A stretch of DNA of 64,000 bases, taken from Pseudomonadota bacterium. GTDB lineage: Bacteria; Bdellovibrionota_B; Oligoflexia; Oligoflexales; CAIYRB01. The notes below the pieces were generated by a model that saw only the letters and a list, made by a program, of their open reading frames with translations, was not told where the DNA came from and ran no database searches. The position numbers and the translations under genes were made by a program. The stretch spans positions 1 to 64,000 of the forward strand of contig JAPLFY010000113.1 of NCBI GenBank assembly GCA_026390435.1. The letters run 5' to 3'. Of the stretch, positions 43,589 through 52,212 are shown in pieces; position 1 is the stretch's first letter, and every line of letters starts with the position of its first letter.

Positions 43589-43981
43589 TTACCGTTCGTT
43601 ATCTGCCAGATGGTCTTTGATAGCTTCGCGGAGCATGCCGTCAGCAATTTTGCCTGGATCAGGTTGGTAGCTACCTTCGTCAATTTGTTTCTTGAGAGCG
43701 GCCACCTTGTCTTCTCGAATGTCAGGTGTGTCTCGGGCGATATTCAACGCTTTTCGGTAACCGTCAGCGCGGCTTTTTGCTGAGTCAGAAATGCTGACTC
43801 CGTAGTCCTTACCGCTTTTGGCATTGGCGGCGGCAAGAGGATCACCCGTAACCTGAGTGGCTGGGTTGACCTTGGTTGCATCGCGGACTTTGCCGGCTTC
43901 CGCTTGAGCGGGTGCGGCACCAGCGGGGTTAAGTCCCTCGGGAGCTTTTGGGGTGTTACTGCCAATACGGCTAGTGCTCAT
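43589..43981 (-). CDS. flgM: Anti-sigma-28 factor FlgM
   Basis: A 130-residue protein, longer than the 97 of Salmonella, with an unstructured Ala/Pro/Asn-rich N-terminal half and the sigma-binding C-terminal half: REDKVAALKKQIDEGSYQPD then KIADGMLREAIKDHL. FlgM holds FliA until the hook is finished and is then exported. A 14-bp palindrome (44000-44013, CTAGTA-GA-TACTAG) lies just upstream of its start. Confidence 0.88.
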   Translation of the reverse strand: MSTSRIGSNTPKAPEGLNPAGAAPAQAEAGKVRDATKVNPATQVTGDPLAAANAKSGKDYGVSISDSAKSRADGYRKALNIARDTPDIREDKVAALKKQIDEGSYQPDPGKIADGMLREAIKDHLADNER

Positions 43982-44104
43982 GAGTTACCTCGGCGCGTCC
44001 TAGTAGATACTAGAAGGAATACTTAGCACGAAATTGATGGAAACTGGGTGAGAAAAAGATGAGATCTGATGTTCTACTCGTGGTAGCTGCTTATTCGGTT
44101 GCTG

Positions 44105-44542
44105 CTATTCATTGTCGCCTGTTTTGCCAGCCACCGCAATCCCTGGGGCGGTGGCAGTAGCCTTGTAAGCTTTAATACCTGCGGCTTTTTCTGTAATAGG
44201 TGTGGAACTTGGGCGGCTTTGGGCTTGGGAAGTTAGCAAAAATGACTCAATGTTGTCAGCTAGTCCGGTATGTCGCTGAGCCGCCATCATTTTTGCGTAT
44301 TCGTCATCTAGCATCGAGCTATAAATCTCTTCCGCATTACCGCCATCAATGAGGCCTGACTTTTGGACGGTATCCCTCATCGACTTAAGCACAATATTGA
44401 GAAAGAGCGATTCGAAATCTTCTGCAGCTTGCTTAATAGTGGTGCGGTCGCTATCCGAGACCTTGGTCCTGAGATCGGCCAGGACCTTGTCCTGGGTCAT
44501 GGCGACGGAATTCTTTAAGTTTATGCTGAGGTCGTTAGCCAT
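44105..44542 (-). CDS. flgJ: Flagellar rod-binding protein FlgJ (rod-cap domain only)
   Basis: A 145-residue protein equal to the N-terminal rod-binding domain of FlgJ: AAEDFESLFLNIVLKSMRDT, SGLIDGGNAEEIYSSMLDDEYAKMMAAQ (about residues 62-89) and ADNIESFLL. The muramidase domain found in enteric FlgJ is missing, as in most non-gamma lineages, so peptidoglycan opening must be done by another enzyme. One base after flgI. Confidence 0.9.
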   Translation of the reverse strand: MANDLSINLKNSVAMTQDKVLADLRTKVSDSDRTTIKQAAEDFESLFLNIVLKSMRDTVQKSGLIDGGNAEEIYSSMLDDEYAKMMAAQRHTGLADNIESFLLTSQAQSRPSSTPITEKAAGIKAYKATATAPGIAVAGKTGDNE

Positions 44543-44543
44543 G

Positions 44544-45563
44544 TCAGATGAACCTTAGTTCTGCGTTAATCGCGCCCGAGGCGTGCAAGGATTGTAAGAT
44601 CCCAACTAAATCAGCGGGTTTTACCCCTAAACTGTTTAGTGTTTCCAGTAGGTCACCCACGGTAGCGCCCCCAACAGCAACTACACTTTTCGGTGGGCTT
44701 TTATCGGCCTTGCCGCCCTTTGCGCCGATCTTAATCGTCAAGTCGCCATGAGCGATGGCTACGGGTGCCACGATGACGCTGGCACCCATGACCACAGTGC
44801 CGGTTCGTTCGTTGACGACGACGACAGCCTTAGTGTCGTCCTCGACCCGCATCGACTCTAATTCAGCAATGAATTCAACTAGTCGTCCTTGGAATTCGGG
44901 CGGCATCAAAACCTCGACGCTGCCGACGTCCTTGGGGTTTGCGTAAAACCCTTTTAGTTTAGTGTTGATCATCTCAGCGATCCGAGAGGCTGTAGTGAAA
45001 TCTGCCCTTAGCAGGCTAAGAATCAATTCGCCGTTGTTCGCTATGCTAGGCTGGAATTCCCGTTCGACGGAGGCTCCCTGCGGCACGCGTGCTACCGTCA
45101 GAACCTGTGGTCCACTACCGCTAGCTTGACCTACCACGACGGATCCTTGCGCAACGGCAAATACTTCGCTGTTGCCTGCGTGTAGAGTCGTCAAAATCAA
45201 GGTGCCGCCAGCTAGACTTCGGGCATCCCCGATGGCGGAGACTTTCACGTCAAACACATCACCGATGCGAGCGAACGGTGGTAATTCCCCGGTGACTAGC
45301 ACTGCTGCCATGTTGCCAGCGACTACGTCCGCTTCACGGGTTTTCATGCCCATGCGCGTCAGCATATTGGCAATCATTTTATTAGTAGTGAGCGACTTTT
45401 TGCTGTCGCCCGTTGACTTCAATCCGACAATGAGTCCGAATCCATTGACAAAGTTGCTTCGAACGCCGCGTACACGCACTAGATCTTTCAGGCGCGTTGT
45501 GGTGCCGAATGCTGCGCTGCTGGTCATCGCGATCAGAAATAAAATGAATCTTAATTTACCCAT
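44544..45563 (-). CDS. flgI: Flagellar P-ring protein FlgI
   Basis: The 339-residue precursor starts at ATG 45563 (GGAGG 9 bases upstream), giving signal peptide LRFILFLIAMTSSAAFG; the open frame continues upstream inside flgH but is not used. Motifs: LKDLVRVRGVRSNFVNGFGL, SAIGDARSLAGGTLILT, VVVNERTGTVVMG and the C-terminal SLGVKPADLVGILQSLHASG. FlgI polymerises around the rod in the peptidoglycan layer. Its start overlaps the flgH stop by 8 bases. Confidence 0.95.
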   Translation of the reverse strand: MGKLRFILFLIAMTSSAAFGTTTRLKDLVRVRGVRSNFVNGFGLIVGLKSTGDSKKSLTTNKMIANMLTRMGMKTREADVVAGNMAAVLVTGELPPFARIGDVFDVKVSAIGDARSLAGGTLILTTLHAGNSEVFAVAQGSVVVGQASGSGPQVLTVARVPQGASVEREFQPSIANNGELILSLLRADFTTASRIAEMINTKLKGFYANPKDVGSVEVLMPPEFQGRLVEFIAELESMRVEDDTKAVVVVNERTGTVVMGASVIVAPVAIAHGDLTIKIGAKGGKADKSPPKSVVAVGGATVGDLLETLNSLGVKPADLVGILQSLHASGAINAELRFI

Positions 45564-46638
45564 TTTTGTTGCCTCCGGCATCGGCTTTAGCCTGCTCTTT
45601 TGAAGCTGCTGGAGCGGGGCCTTTTTCTGCTGGTTTCGCGCCTGCGGCGGCTTGTTTAGTTGGATTTTGACCGTTGTCACTGGTCGCATTAGCTGCTTTA
45701 GCAGCCTCTTGATCCTTTAGAGTGTCTTCGATCAGGCGCATCTTGGCGTCTGTCTCAGCCTTTTTCTTGCCGAGCTCCTCACGCTGCTTCGCGACTAGTC
45801 TGCGCTCGTCGCCGAACGATTTGATGCGATTCTCCAGTTTTTCCTGAGTTTCTTGTAGGCGCTGCTTTTGATCTGCCAGATCCTGGGCCTGCTTTGATTT
45901 TGCTTCGTCGAATCCACTTAGTCTCAATGAATATTCGTCTTCCCATGCAGACGAACTACGCTCGGTCATTTCGCCTGATTTGCTTTCGGCGAAGCGGACG
46001 TCGAGCAGGTCGTCAGTGGTCAAGTCGTCACCAGATGATAGTCGGTCATAGGGAATGCGGGCCCTGACATCGACGTCATTCATTTTATCCTGGTGTTGTG
46101 ATGTTCGCTTAAGCATAGCTAGGACATCGCCATTGTCGAAGCGGTGGGCAATTTGCATTTTAAAGGACTTGAGCAGTGATGGTTTATCTTTCTCAGCCGG
46201 TGTCAAGTCTGGAAGAGATTTTAACAATTCATCTTCCATCTCGTCCGTTCCCGCTGTTTTGGCGTCTTTTTCTTTGTTTTTTGCTTTATTCTTGTCAGAT
46301 GCTGATTTCTTGTCGTCTTGCCTGTTAGGCTGGACATTGATGGTTAGGAAGCGACCAATGTTTAGGGGGCCCTTGGGTGTGAATAAATAATTCCGCTCAT
46401 CATCTGGATTGAATAGCGACCCAGAATCATTGGTGCGGTCGTTGTTTTTGATCTGTACAGTTTTTTGCTTAACATAAAGAGCTGGTGTGGAGGGCCCCTC
46501 TATATTTTTTCCCTCGCCTACAAGATGATCAGATTCTTTGGTGAAAAGATCTGGGTTGCGACCTGAATACTTCGTAAGCTTTGGCGAGCAAGCAAAAAGA
46601 GCAAATAAAAAGACTAGGAGCAGGTACGGCTGGGGCAT
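45556..46638 (-). CDS. flgH: Divergent FlgH-like L-ring lipoprotein with long coiled-coil tail
   Basis: The 360-residue lipoprotein starts at ATG 46638 (AGGTG upstream; a GTG 9 bases earlier is possible), lipobox LFAC. GSLFNPDDERNYLFTP and IGRFLTINVQPNR align with the SLW/SLF and G-D-I-x-T-I segments of FlgH; NGDVLAM and AWEDEYSLRLSGF resemble the later strands. After about residue 245 the homology ends and a tail follows: coiled coil (KLENRIKSFGDERRLVAKQ) and an Ala/Lys/Pro-rich end. FlgH is normally about 230 residues. An internal Lys/Asp-rich insert (about 105-135) is also unusual. Position between flgA and flgI supports the call. Confidence 0.75.
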   Translation of the reverse strand: MPQPYLLLVFLFALFACSPKLTKYSGRNPDLFTKESDHLVGEGKNIEGPSTPALYVKQKTVQIKNNDRTNDSGSLFNPDDERNYLFTPKGPLNIGRFLTINVQPNRQDDKKSASDKNKAKNKEKDAKTAGTDEMEDELLKSLPDLTPAEKDKPSLLKSFKMQIAHRFDNGDVLAMLKRTSQHQDKMNDVDVRARIPYDRLSSGDDLTTDDLLDVRFAESKSGEMTERSSSAWEDEYSLRLSGFDEAKSKQAQDLADQKQRLQETQEKLENRIKSFGDERRLVAKQREELGKKKAETDAKMRLIEDTLKDQEAAKAANATSDNGQNPTKQAAAGAKPAEKGPAPAASKEQAKADAGGNKNG

Positions 46639-46647
46639 CGGGTTCAC

Positions 46648-47730
46648 CTAAAATACATGTTGCACGGTGTGGGCATCGATCACGCGAACTCGCATCTTCT
46701 TTTTCGTCGCGGGAAACTGAGCTTCGATCACTTGTCCGGTTATTCCATCGGCCATTACTTTTACTGAGCCGCTTACCGCTACGTCTCCTTCGCTCATCAT
46801 CAGAGTCACCATCTGACCCCGATGTACGAGTCGCGGTAATTCGACGTCACTAGCGAGCAACGGTGATCCACTTGGTAATGGCCGACGCAGACGATGCTGG
46901 ATCAAATCAGAGGTCGAGGCGACGAATTGATGGCCGCCGCGCATAATGGGACGCATTTCGGTCTTGATATCTTCAGCGCTGATATCGATACCTTTTGCCA
47001 AAGCCTTAGCTGTCACAGGGATCAGCGCGCTCACCGTGATATGAGTCGCAGCGGAATAGCTAGTGACTGCTCCGTCATCATCTTGCGGGTGGCAGTTAAA
47101 TTTGAGCCGAACATTACCACTGAGGTTGCGAATCACCCAATCCGGATCCTCCAGATGTTCCTTACTTAACTCTGGGAACTCGATGGCATATTCTCCTGGG
47201 CGCAACTTGAGACCTGGCGTTAGCATGACTCGGTCGACGCTAGCACCCAGAGCATCGTCCTCCGCATATGCTTCACTAAGTATCCCTTTAAGTACGGATT
47301 CGACGCGTTCTTCTGTTAAAGGCACAGATGAGGCAGTGATCTTAACAACTTTGGCCCCTGCGAGCCTAATGTCAGCGTTAGGCCACTCTTTTTTTAGGAC
47401 TGCACGTACTCTGTCCGGGTGCCATGCAACAGTACGGCCAGCCTCTGGGCTCGGTCCAACGTCAATCCCGTAAACCTCGTCACATACCTGACGAATACCG
47501 GTGCATGTCGCTAATTTACCGAGGAATAGTCGGTCGCCGTCAACATCAACGACAGAGTGAAAACTGAGTGTAGCCGCCATCGAGACTTGGGGTGCCATCT
47601 CGAGATCAGGTGCGATGAGCTGCGGTGCCTCTTCCGCAGCGCCCTGAGTGGAGCAAAAAGACCAGCATAGAATGGCCCCAATTTGTGCGCAAAATGATCT
47701 CAATTTATTGAAGAAGAATTGGCACGTCAT
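46648..47730 (-). CDS. flgA: P-ring assembly chaperone FlgA
   Basis: A 360-residue periplasmic protein with signal peptide and a C-terminal SAF domain: AKGIDISAEDIKTEMRPI, HRLRRPLPSGSPLLASDVEL and RGQMVTLMM...ITGQVIEA. FlgA helps FlgI subunits assemble into the P ring. The longer N-terminal region (about residues 50-240) is typical of delta-like lineages. Its ATG overlaps the flgG stop by one base (TAATG). Several Cys in the N-terminal part may form disulfides. Confidence 0.88.
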   Translation of the reverse strand: MTCQFFFNKLRSFCAQIGAILCWSFCSTQGAAEEAPQLIAPDLEMAPQVSMAATLSFHSVVDVDGDRLFLGKLATCTGIRQVCDEVYGIDVGPSPEAGRTVAWHPDRVRAVLKKEWPNADIRLAGAKVVKITASSVPLTEERVESVLKGILSEAYAEDDALGASVDRVMLTPGLKLRPGEYAIEFPELSKEHLEDPDWVIRNLSGNVRLKFNCHPQDDDGAVTSYSAATHITVSALIPVTAKALAKGIDISAEDIKTEMRPIMRGGHQFVASTSDLIQHRLRRPLPSGSPLLASDVELPRLVHRGQMVTLMMSEGDVAVSGSVKVMADGITGQVIEAQFPATKKKMRVRVIDAHTVQHVF

Positions 47731-48509
47731 TAGCGTATTGCCACCGTCGCTTGCAACATTTGGTCGCCGGTTTGAATGACTTTCGAGTTCATCTCGTAAG
47801 CGCGCTGACCAGAGATCATATTGACCATTTCTTCCACGATATTTACGTTGGCAGCCTCTAACTGTGTGTGGTAGATGGCGCCGCTGCCGTTCTGATTGGC
47901 GATGCCGACAACCGGCTCGCCGCTGGCCTCAGTGGCAGTGTAAAGGTTGCGACCCTTCGATTGCAGGCCCATTGGGTTAATGAAGTTAGCGAGCTGAATT
48001 TGACCGATATCTTGTTTCTCTGCGCCGACATTGACCGTCACGACACCGTCCATACCTACGGTCATATTCGTCGCGCCTTGTGGACGGGTAATTTCGTCAA
48101 CTAGCGGGAATCCGTCGGCGGTAACGAGGCGGCCAGAATTGTCCCATTTAAAGTTACCGTCTCTGGTATAGGCTGTAGTTCCGTCTTCTAGTTGGACACG
48201 GAAGAAGCCTTGGCCCTCGACCATGAAGTCCGTTTCGTTGCCGGTTAACTTGACGGCACCTGTGGTAAACATCTTGTCTACCGAAGACAAGCGGGTACCC
48301 GAACCGATCTGGATGCCGCTAGGTACGACTGTTCCTGTCGTGGTGTTTTGGCCTGGAGCTTTTATCGTTTGATAAAGCAGGTCATGAAAGTTGGCGCGCG
48401 ACTTCTTGAACGCATTAGTATTTATGTTGGCCAAGTTGTTGGACGTGACGTCGATGTTTTGTTGCATCGCTTCCATGCCCGTGGCCGCTGTGTAAAGAAG
48501 TCGCATCAT
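47730..48509 (-). CDS. flgG: Distal rod protein FlgG
   Basis: A 259-residue rod protein: MRLLYTAATGMEAMQQNIDV and NNLANINTNAFKKSRANFHD (N-terminal rod motif), GIQIGSGTRLSS, and C-terminal EMVNMISGQRAYEMNSKVIQ. The QTIKAPGQNTTTGTV segment near 45-60 contains the FlgG-specific insertion that stiffens the distal rod. No signal peptide; exported by the flagellar system. Downstream of flgF by 42 bases. Confidence 0.96.
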   Translation of the reverse strand: MMRLLYTAATGMEAMQQNIDVTSNNLANINTNAFKKSRANFHDLLYQTIKAPGQNTTTGTVVPSGIQIGSGTRLSSVDKMFTTGAVKLTGNETDFMVEGQGFFRVQLEDGTTAYTRDGNFKWDNSGRLVTADGFPLVDEITRPQGATNMTVGMDGVVTVNVGAEKQDIGQIQLANFINPMGLQSKGRNLYTATEASGEPVVGIANQNGSGAIYHTQLEAANVNIVEEMVNMISGQRAYEMNSKVIQTGDQMLQATVAIR

Positions 48510-48551
48510 GAGTTCTGATCTCCACCAAAATTAAACACATAAACTGAGATA

Positions 48552-49340
48552 TTAAGCTCTGATATCGCCTAGCTGATTGCTGGATTTCTGCATAATCTGA
48601 TCATAATCGTTGATAGATTTTTGATAGGCCTCGTAGGACCTGTGCGCCATGATCATGTCAGTTAAATTCTTGATTGCGTTGACGTTTGAACCTTCTAGAA
48701 AGCCTTGCCTTACTTGCGGATGAGCGACTAGCGATAGGCCCTCTGGCTTGCCTGCATAGTGGAGCAGGTTGTCGCCGACACGTTCAAGGCTAGAACCATC
48801 CGCTGTTTTAAAGAATTGCAGTCTATCAATGAGGTGTTTGTCTTGCCAGACTTCGCCGGCATCGTTGATCTCAAAGGCTCCTGCGCGAACAACGATGTTC
48901 CCTTTTTCGCCCATGACCGGCATGCCGTCTTTATTCGAGAGCACACCATCGCGGCTGACGGAAAGTGAGCCGTTACGGGTATAGCGCATGCCATCTGGAG
49001 TATTCACGCCAAGCAGGCCTTCGCCTTCAATCATGATGTCAGTTGGATTGCCTGTCGAGATTGCGGGACCTTGGGTCTCGTCGCGCATCACATCAGCGAT
49101 GCCAACATACGCCATTTCGTTACCGCGTATGTTCATCAGCTGTTCGACATCTACCTTGTAGTTTGCCGGCGGTAGAGGGCTATTGTAGTTTTTCTCTGGT
49201 TCAGCCTCGAGGAGGGTGAAGGAGACGCGATCTCCTTTGAAACCTACGGTATTCATGTTCGCCATGTTGTTGGCGATGGTTTCTAACACGCGCTCTTGAG
49301 CGATGGCTCCGGATAGTGGCGAGTAGATGTTCTTTAGCAT
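48552..49340 (-). CDS. flgF: Proximal rod protein FlgF
   Basis: A 262-residue rod protein of the FlgF/FlgG family: LSGAIAQERVLETIANNMAN, MNTVGFKGDR and C-terminal SNVNAIKNLTDMIMAHRSYE. It differs from FlgG in lacking the distal-rod insertion. First gene of the minus-strand flagellar run; the sigma-54 promoter lies about 90 bases upstream. ATG 49340. Confidence 0.92.
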   Translation of the reverse strand: MLKNIYSPLSGAIAQERVLETIANNMANMNTVGFKGDRVSFTLLEAEPEKNYNSPLPPANYKVDVEQLMNIRGNEMAYVGIADVMRDETQGPAISTGNPTDIMIEGEGLLGVNTPDGMRYTRNGSLSVSRDGVLSNKDGMPVMGEKGNIVVRAGAFEINDAGEVWQDKHLIDRLQFFKTADGSSLERVGDNLLHYAGKPEGLSLVAHPQVRQGFLEGSNVNAIKNLTDMIMAHRSYEAYQKSINDYDQIMQKSSNQLGDIRA

Positions 49341-49429
49341 GAGTCTTTGTTCCGCAGAGTAGTGAGTGCTGAAGTCAGGGATGACCGTTGAGATGAGTGA
49401 CGAGATTCGGGGTATGGCAACCTACTTAA

Positions 49430-49446
49430 AGCAACTTTAGTGCCAA
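49430..49446 (-). promoter_or_regulatory. Sigma-54 (RpoN) promoter driving the flgF operon
   Basis: The minus strand reads TTGGCAC-TAAAG-TTGCT: a complete -24 (TGGCAC) and -12 (TTGCT) with the required 5-base gap, matching the sigma-54 consensus. Transcription would start near 49418 and reach the flgF ATG at 49340 after about 78 bases. RpoN-driven rod and hook genes, activated by an FleQ/FlrC/FlgR-type enhancer protein, are common in polar flagellates. Confidence 0.82.
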
Positions 49447-49721
49447 GATTGTAACGCGCTGCGTGTCAGATGTTTGGCTGGGTAATAAGCTAAGAGAATG
49501 CGGACGATAAATGTCTATCTTTGGGAATCATGCAGTAGCCAGATTGGCGGTGGCCCGTAGCTCTATAGGAGGAAAACATTACCGGGTGTCAAATTATTTT
49601 GGCGCTAAAGCGTCAATCACGTGACGAGATTCAGACAATTGGCACATGAGCGTCAATCATTCCGCCCAGCATGGTGTAGGAATGGTCTAAGTAGTCGGAA
49701 AATGACTGGTGCAGTGTTACC
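49447..49721. other. Intergenic region between the flgF promoter and the ExoD-like gene
   Basis: No gene that I can support. It contains a direct 12-bp repeat, GTGACGAGATTC, at 49621-49632 matching 49397-49408 on the other side of the promoter, and GCGTCAATCA twice (49608-49617 and 49649-49658). The region would be where an enhancer-binding protein acts on the sigma-54 promoter, so these repeats are candidates for such sites. Confidence 0.4.
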
Positions 49722-50432
49722 ATGATGACGCGGAGCATTGCGGTATTTGAGGTCTGCGCAGAGGTGCACTTGCTTAACGATAAAGAGAGCAATGAGATCA
49801 TCAAATCAAGGCAGAGCTTCACTGCGGATCTTGATGCTATTGAAACTTTGGTCAAAGCTCACAGGGTAAAGGTCGAGGAGATAGAACGAGTTCTCGACGG
49901 ACGTGGCTTTGCATCCTTAGCTCTGATTCTGAGTTTGCCTTTTGTGCAGCCTATCCCGTTGCCAGGTCTTTCGATGGTGTTTGGCGTGGCTTTTATGGCG
50001 CTCGGACTGCGCTTAGTGTTGGGCCGTGCTGGGGGTCTGCCTCAGTGGGTCAGGCGACGGGAGATTGATGGTGTGACGCTTCAGAAGATGATCCACGGTG
50101 CTCGCAAAATCTTTGCCTACGTCGAACGATTTTTTAAACCAAGGCTGGCATTGGCGCTGCGGCCACCTTTAGAGTCTCTCGTGGGTCTCGGGATCATGCT
50201 TAGCGGCTTTGCCATGACATTGCCGCTACCTCCGGTGGTTTTGTTTTCTAACTCGCTACCAGCATGGGCGATTATCTGCCTTTGTTTGGGCTACCTAGAG
50301 CGGGATGGACTAGTGGTTGTCATAGGTCATGTGGTGGCACTAGCTACATGGGTCTATTATGCTTTCTGGTGGGAAGCGGTAAAGTTAGCTTGGTCAAGTG
50401 TGGGACCTTACCTACCGCCTTTTATGAAGTGA
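49722..50432 (+). CDS. ExoD-like membrane protein
   Basis: A 236-residue membrane protein with an N-terminal helical part (TLVKAHRVKVEEIERVLDGR) and about four membrane segments, including LILSLPFVQPIPLPGLSMVF, the signature Pro-rich segment of the ExoD family (PF06055), and GIMLSGFAMTLPLPP. ExoD was first linked to exopolysaccharide production and alkali tolerance in rhizobia; its biochemical role is unknown. The downstream photolyase-like gene follows after 13 bases. ATG 49722 lacks a strong ribosome site. Confidence 0.8.
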   Translation: MMTRSIAVFEVCAEVHLLNDKESNEIIKSRQSFTADLDAIETLVKAHRVKVEEIERVLDGRGFASLALILSLPFVQPIPLPGLSMVFGVAFMALGLRLVLGRAGGLPQWVRRREIDGVTLQKMIHGARKIFAYVERFFKPRLALALRPPLESLVGLGIMLSGFAMTLPLPPVVLFSNSLPAWAIICLCLGYLERDGLVVVIGHVVALATWVYYAFWWEAVKLAWSSVGPYLPPFMK

Positions 50433-50445
50433 TTGAGGCAGCCTT

Positions 50446-51639
50446 ATGGATCTCACGCGCGAAGCTGGATTAAAGCGACTTGCCGAATTTGTTGCCGGGC
50501 CGCTGACTAACTATACCTCTTGTCGGAACCTTGATCTCGGATATGGTCGCCATACCGAAGTCGTATCAAAGTTGTCTCCTTACATAAGAATGCGCTTAGT
50601 CCTCGAATCCGAGGTGATTGCAGCTTCACTACAGCGATTTCCCGCGCCGACTATATCCAAGTGGATTGACGAGGTCATTTGGAGGACTTATTGGAAGGGG
50701 TGGCTAGAGCATTCACCACAGGTTTGGAAGGATTACGTCACAGCAGTTGCTCAACTTGAGCAGGATGGGTGGCGAGAGCGAGTGAATTATACAGACGCTG
50801 TTTCTGGTAAATCGAGTATCGCTTGCATTGATGATTGGGTTAGGGAACTTAAAGACACAGGTTATTTGCATAACCATGCTCGGATGTGGTTTGCCAGTAT
50901 TTGGATTTTTACTCTGCAACTACCTTGGGAGTTAGGAGCAGATTTTTTTCTGCGCCATCTATTCGACGGTGACGCCGCAGCTAATACCTTGTCATGGCGA
51001 TGGGTGGCAGGACTTCATACGTCAGGAAAGCGGTATGTTGCCTCGGCCTCTAATATTGAACGGTGGACTGAGGGGCGGGTGCGAGTCACAGAGACATTAG
51101 CAACAGAATTAGAAGCTATCCAGCGAGCGCCGCGGGACGCAGATCACAACAATGCAAGTGAACGCGTATCAGACCAAAGTTTTTCATTCAGAAGTGGCGA
51201 ACGACAAATTCTGCTGATTCATCCCGAGGATTTAACTCCGGAATATTCGTCATTATCTACCGAGGCATTCGACGCTGTTGTGGTGACTGATTTTTCGCAG
51301 ACACCGTTAGCTAATTTTTTTTCGGATCAAATTATGCGCTCACATCGGCAAGCATTAGACGACTGTGTTCAACGCGTGCAGATGCATTTTAGTACACAGG
51401 TTGTTAGATTAGCACCGAATGAATTGGCACCATTCGCACAGGAACGAGGACTAAAATCCTGGACCTGCTTCAAGCCGATGGTAGGTCTTTGGCAGGAAGC
51501 TTGGCTACCTAACCTGGGTCGAGCAAAACAATCAGTCGCTTTTGTCCAGCGTGAATGGGACCAACGCCTACTCCCTTTTACTAAAAAAGGGTTTTTTCAG
51601 TTCAGAAAAAGCGCTTGGGCTGTAGGCTTTGATCCATAA
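50446..51639 (+). CDS. Photolyase/cryptochrome-like protein with N-terminal FAD domain (permuted order)
   Basis: A 397-residue protein. The first 245 residues are the helical FAD-binding domain of photolyases: LSPYIRMRLVLESEV, DEVIWRTYWKGWLEH, DTGYLHNHARMWFASIW and DGDAAANTLSWRWVAG, the segments that hold FAD. In photolyases an alpha/beta antenna domain precedes this; here nothing does. Instead a C-terminal region (about 250-397) with ILLIHPEDLTPEY, FDAVVVTDFS and SWTCFKPMVGLWQEAW looks like an alpha/beta domain, so the order may be circularly permuted. Blue-light sensing or DNA repair are both possible. Confidence 0.75.
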   Translation: MDLTREAGLKRLAEFVAGPLTNYTSCRNLDLGYGRHTEVVSKLSPYIRMRLVLESEVIAASLQRFPAPTISKWIDEVIWRTYWKGWLEHSPQVWKDYVTAVAQLEQDGWRERVNYTDAVSGKSSIACIDDWVRELKDTGYLHNHARMWFASIWIFTLQLPWELGADFFLRHLFDGDAAANTLSWRWVAGLHTSGKRYVASASNIERWTEGRVRVTETLATELEAIQRAPRDADHNNASERVSDQSFSFRSGERQILLIHPEDLTPEYSSLSTEAFDAVVVTDFSQTPLANFFSDQIMRSHRQALDDCVQRVQMHFSTQVVRLAPNELAPFAQERGLKSWTCFKPMVGLWQEAWLPNLGRAKQSVAFVQREWDQRLLPFTKKGFFQFRKSAWAVGFDP

Positions 51640-51644
51640 AAGGG

Positions 51645-52079
51645 CTAGTGAAGCAACTTGTCCCTAATCGAGTCGTACGCGTCTTTCAGACGATTTAGAG
51701 CTTGTTTAGCATCGTCATTGGCACTCGTTCCTAGCTTTTTGATGTTGCGCTCAGTTGTATCTATGCGCTTACGTAATTTTGCGGCTGCTACCTTTGCATC
51801 AGCCACCCCCAGAGTCATTTCCAGGCGCGCTTCATCTAGCGCAGCTCTGGGTTTTGTTTGTGCCTGACGCAGTCGAGCAGCAGCAGCTAGGATTTCTTCT
51901 TTCCTTTTGTTCCAGACCGCCTCTACTTCCATAAGTCCCAAATGAGCCTTTAGCTGCGTCCTGCCTGCGAGAGTCTCAGTTTTTTGCGCAAATTCTTTTA
52001 ACTTGCCATCGACTTGATCCAAGAAGGACTCAATGTTCATTTTTTTGGATTTTTCTTCGGAGGTTTTTCTCGGTTCCAT
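51645..52079 (-). CDS. Coiled-coil protein of unknown function
   Basis: A 144-residue, all-helical cytoplasmic protein with heptad-like repeats (VAAAKLRKRIDTTERNIKKL), rich in Lys, Ala and Glu. No signal peptide or membrane segment. Convergent with the photolyase-like gene, 5 bases apart. I recognise no family. ATG 52079 lacks a clear Shine-Dalgarno, but the acidic/basic amphipathic pattern runs through the whole frame, supporting a real gene. Confidence 0.6.
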   Translation of the reverse strand: MEPRKTSEEKSKKMNIESFLDQVDGKLKEFAQKTETLAGRTQLKAHLGLMEVEAVWNKRKEEILAAAARLRQAQTKPRAALDEARLEMTLGVADAKVAAAKLRKRIDTTERNIKKLGTSANDDAKQALNRLKDAYDSIRDKLLH

Positions 52080-52212
52080 GGCCTAATCACTCCTGCTGGA
52101 ATAGAAGCACGTGTCTATTAGTAAGCAAGGTTCATGCCATTAAGTTCTGGAACTAGGGCGATCAGAGAGTGGTAATTGCCACATGTTTATCCGTTCTCTA
52201 GGCTGGTCATCT

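Noticed and set aside
44000-44013. CTAGTAGATACTAG palindrome upstream of flgM as a regulator site
   Set aside because: Short and isolated; I see no sigma-28 promoter beside it, so I only mention it in the flgM entry.
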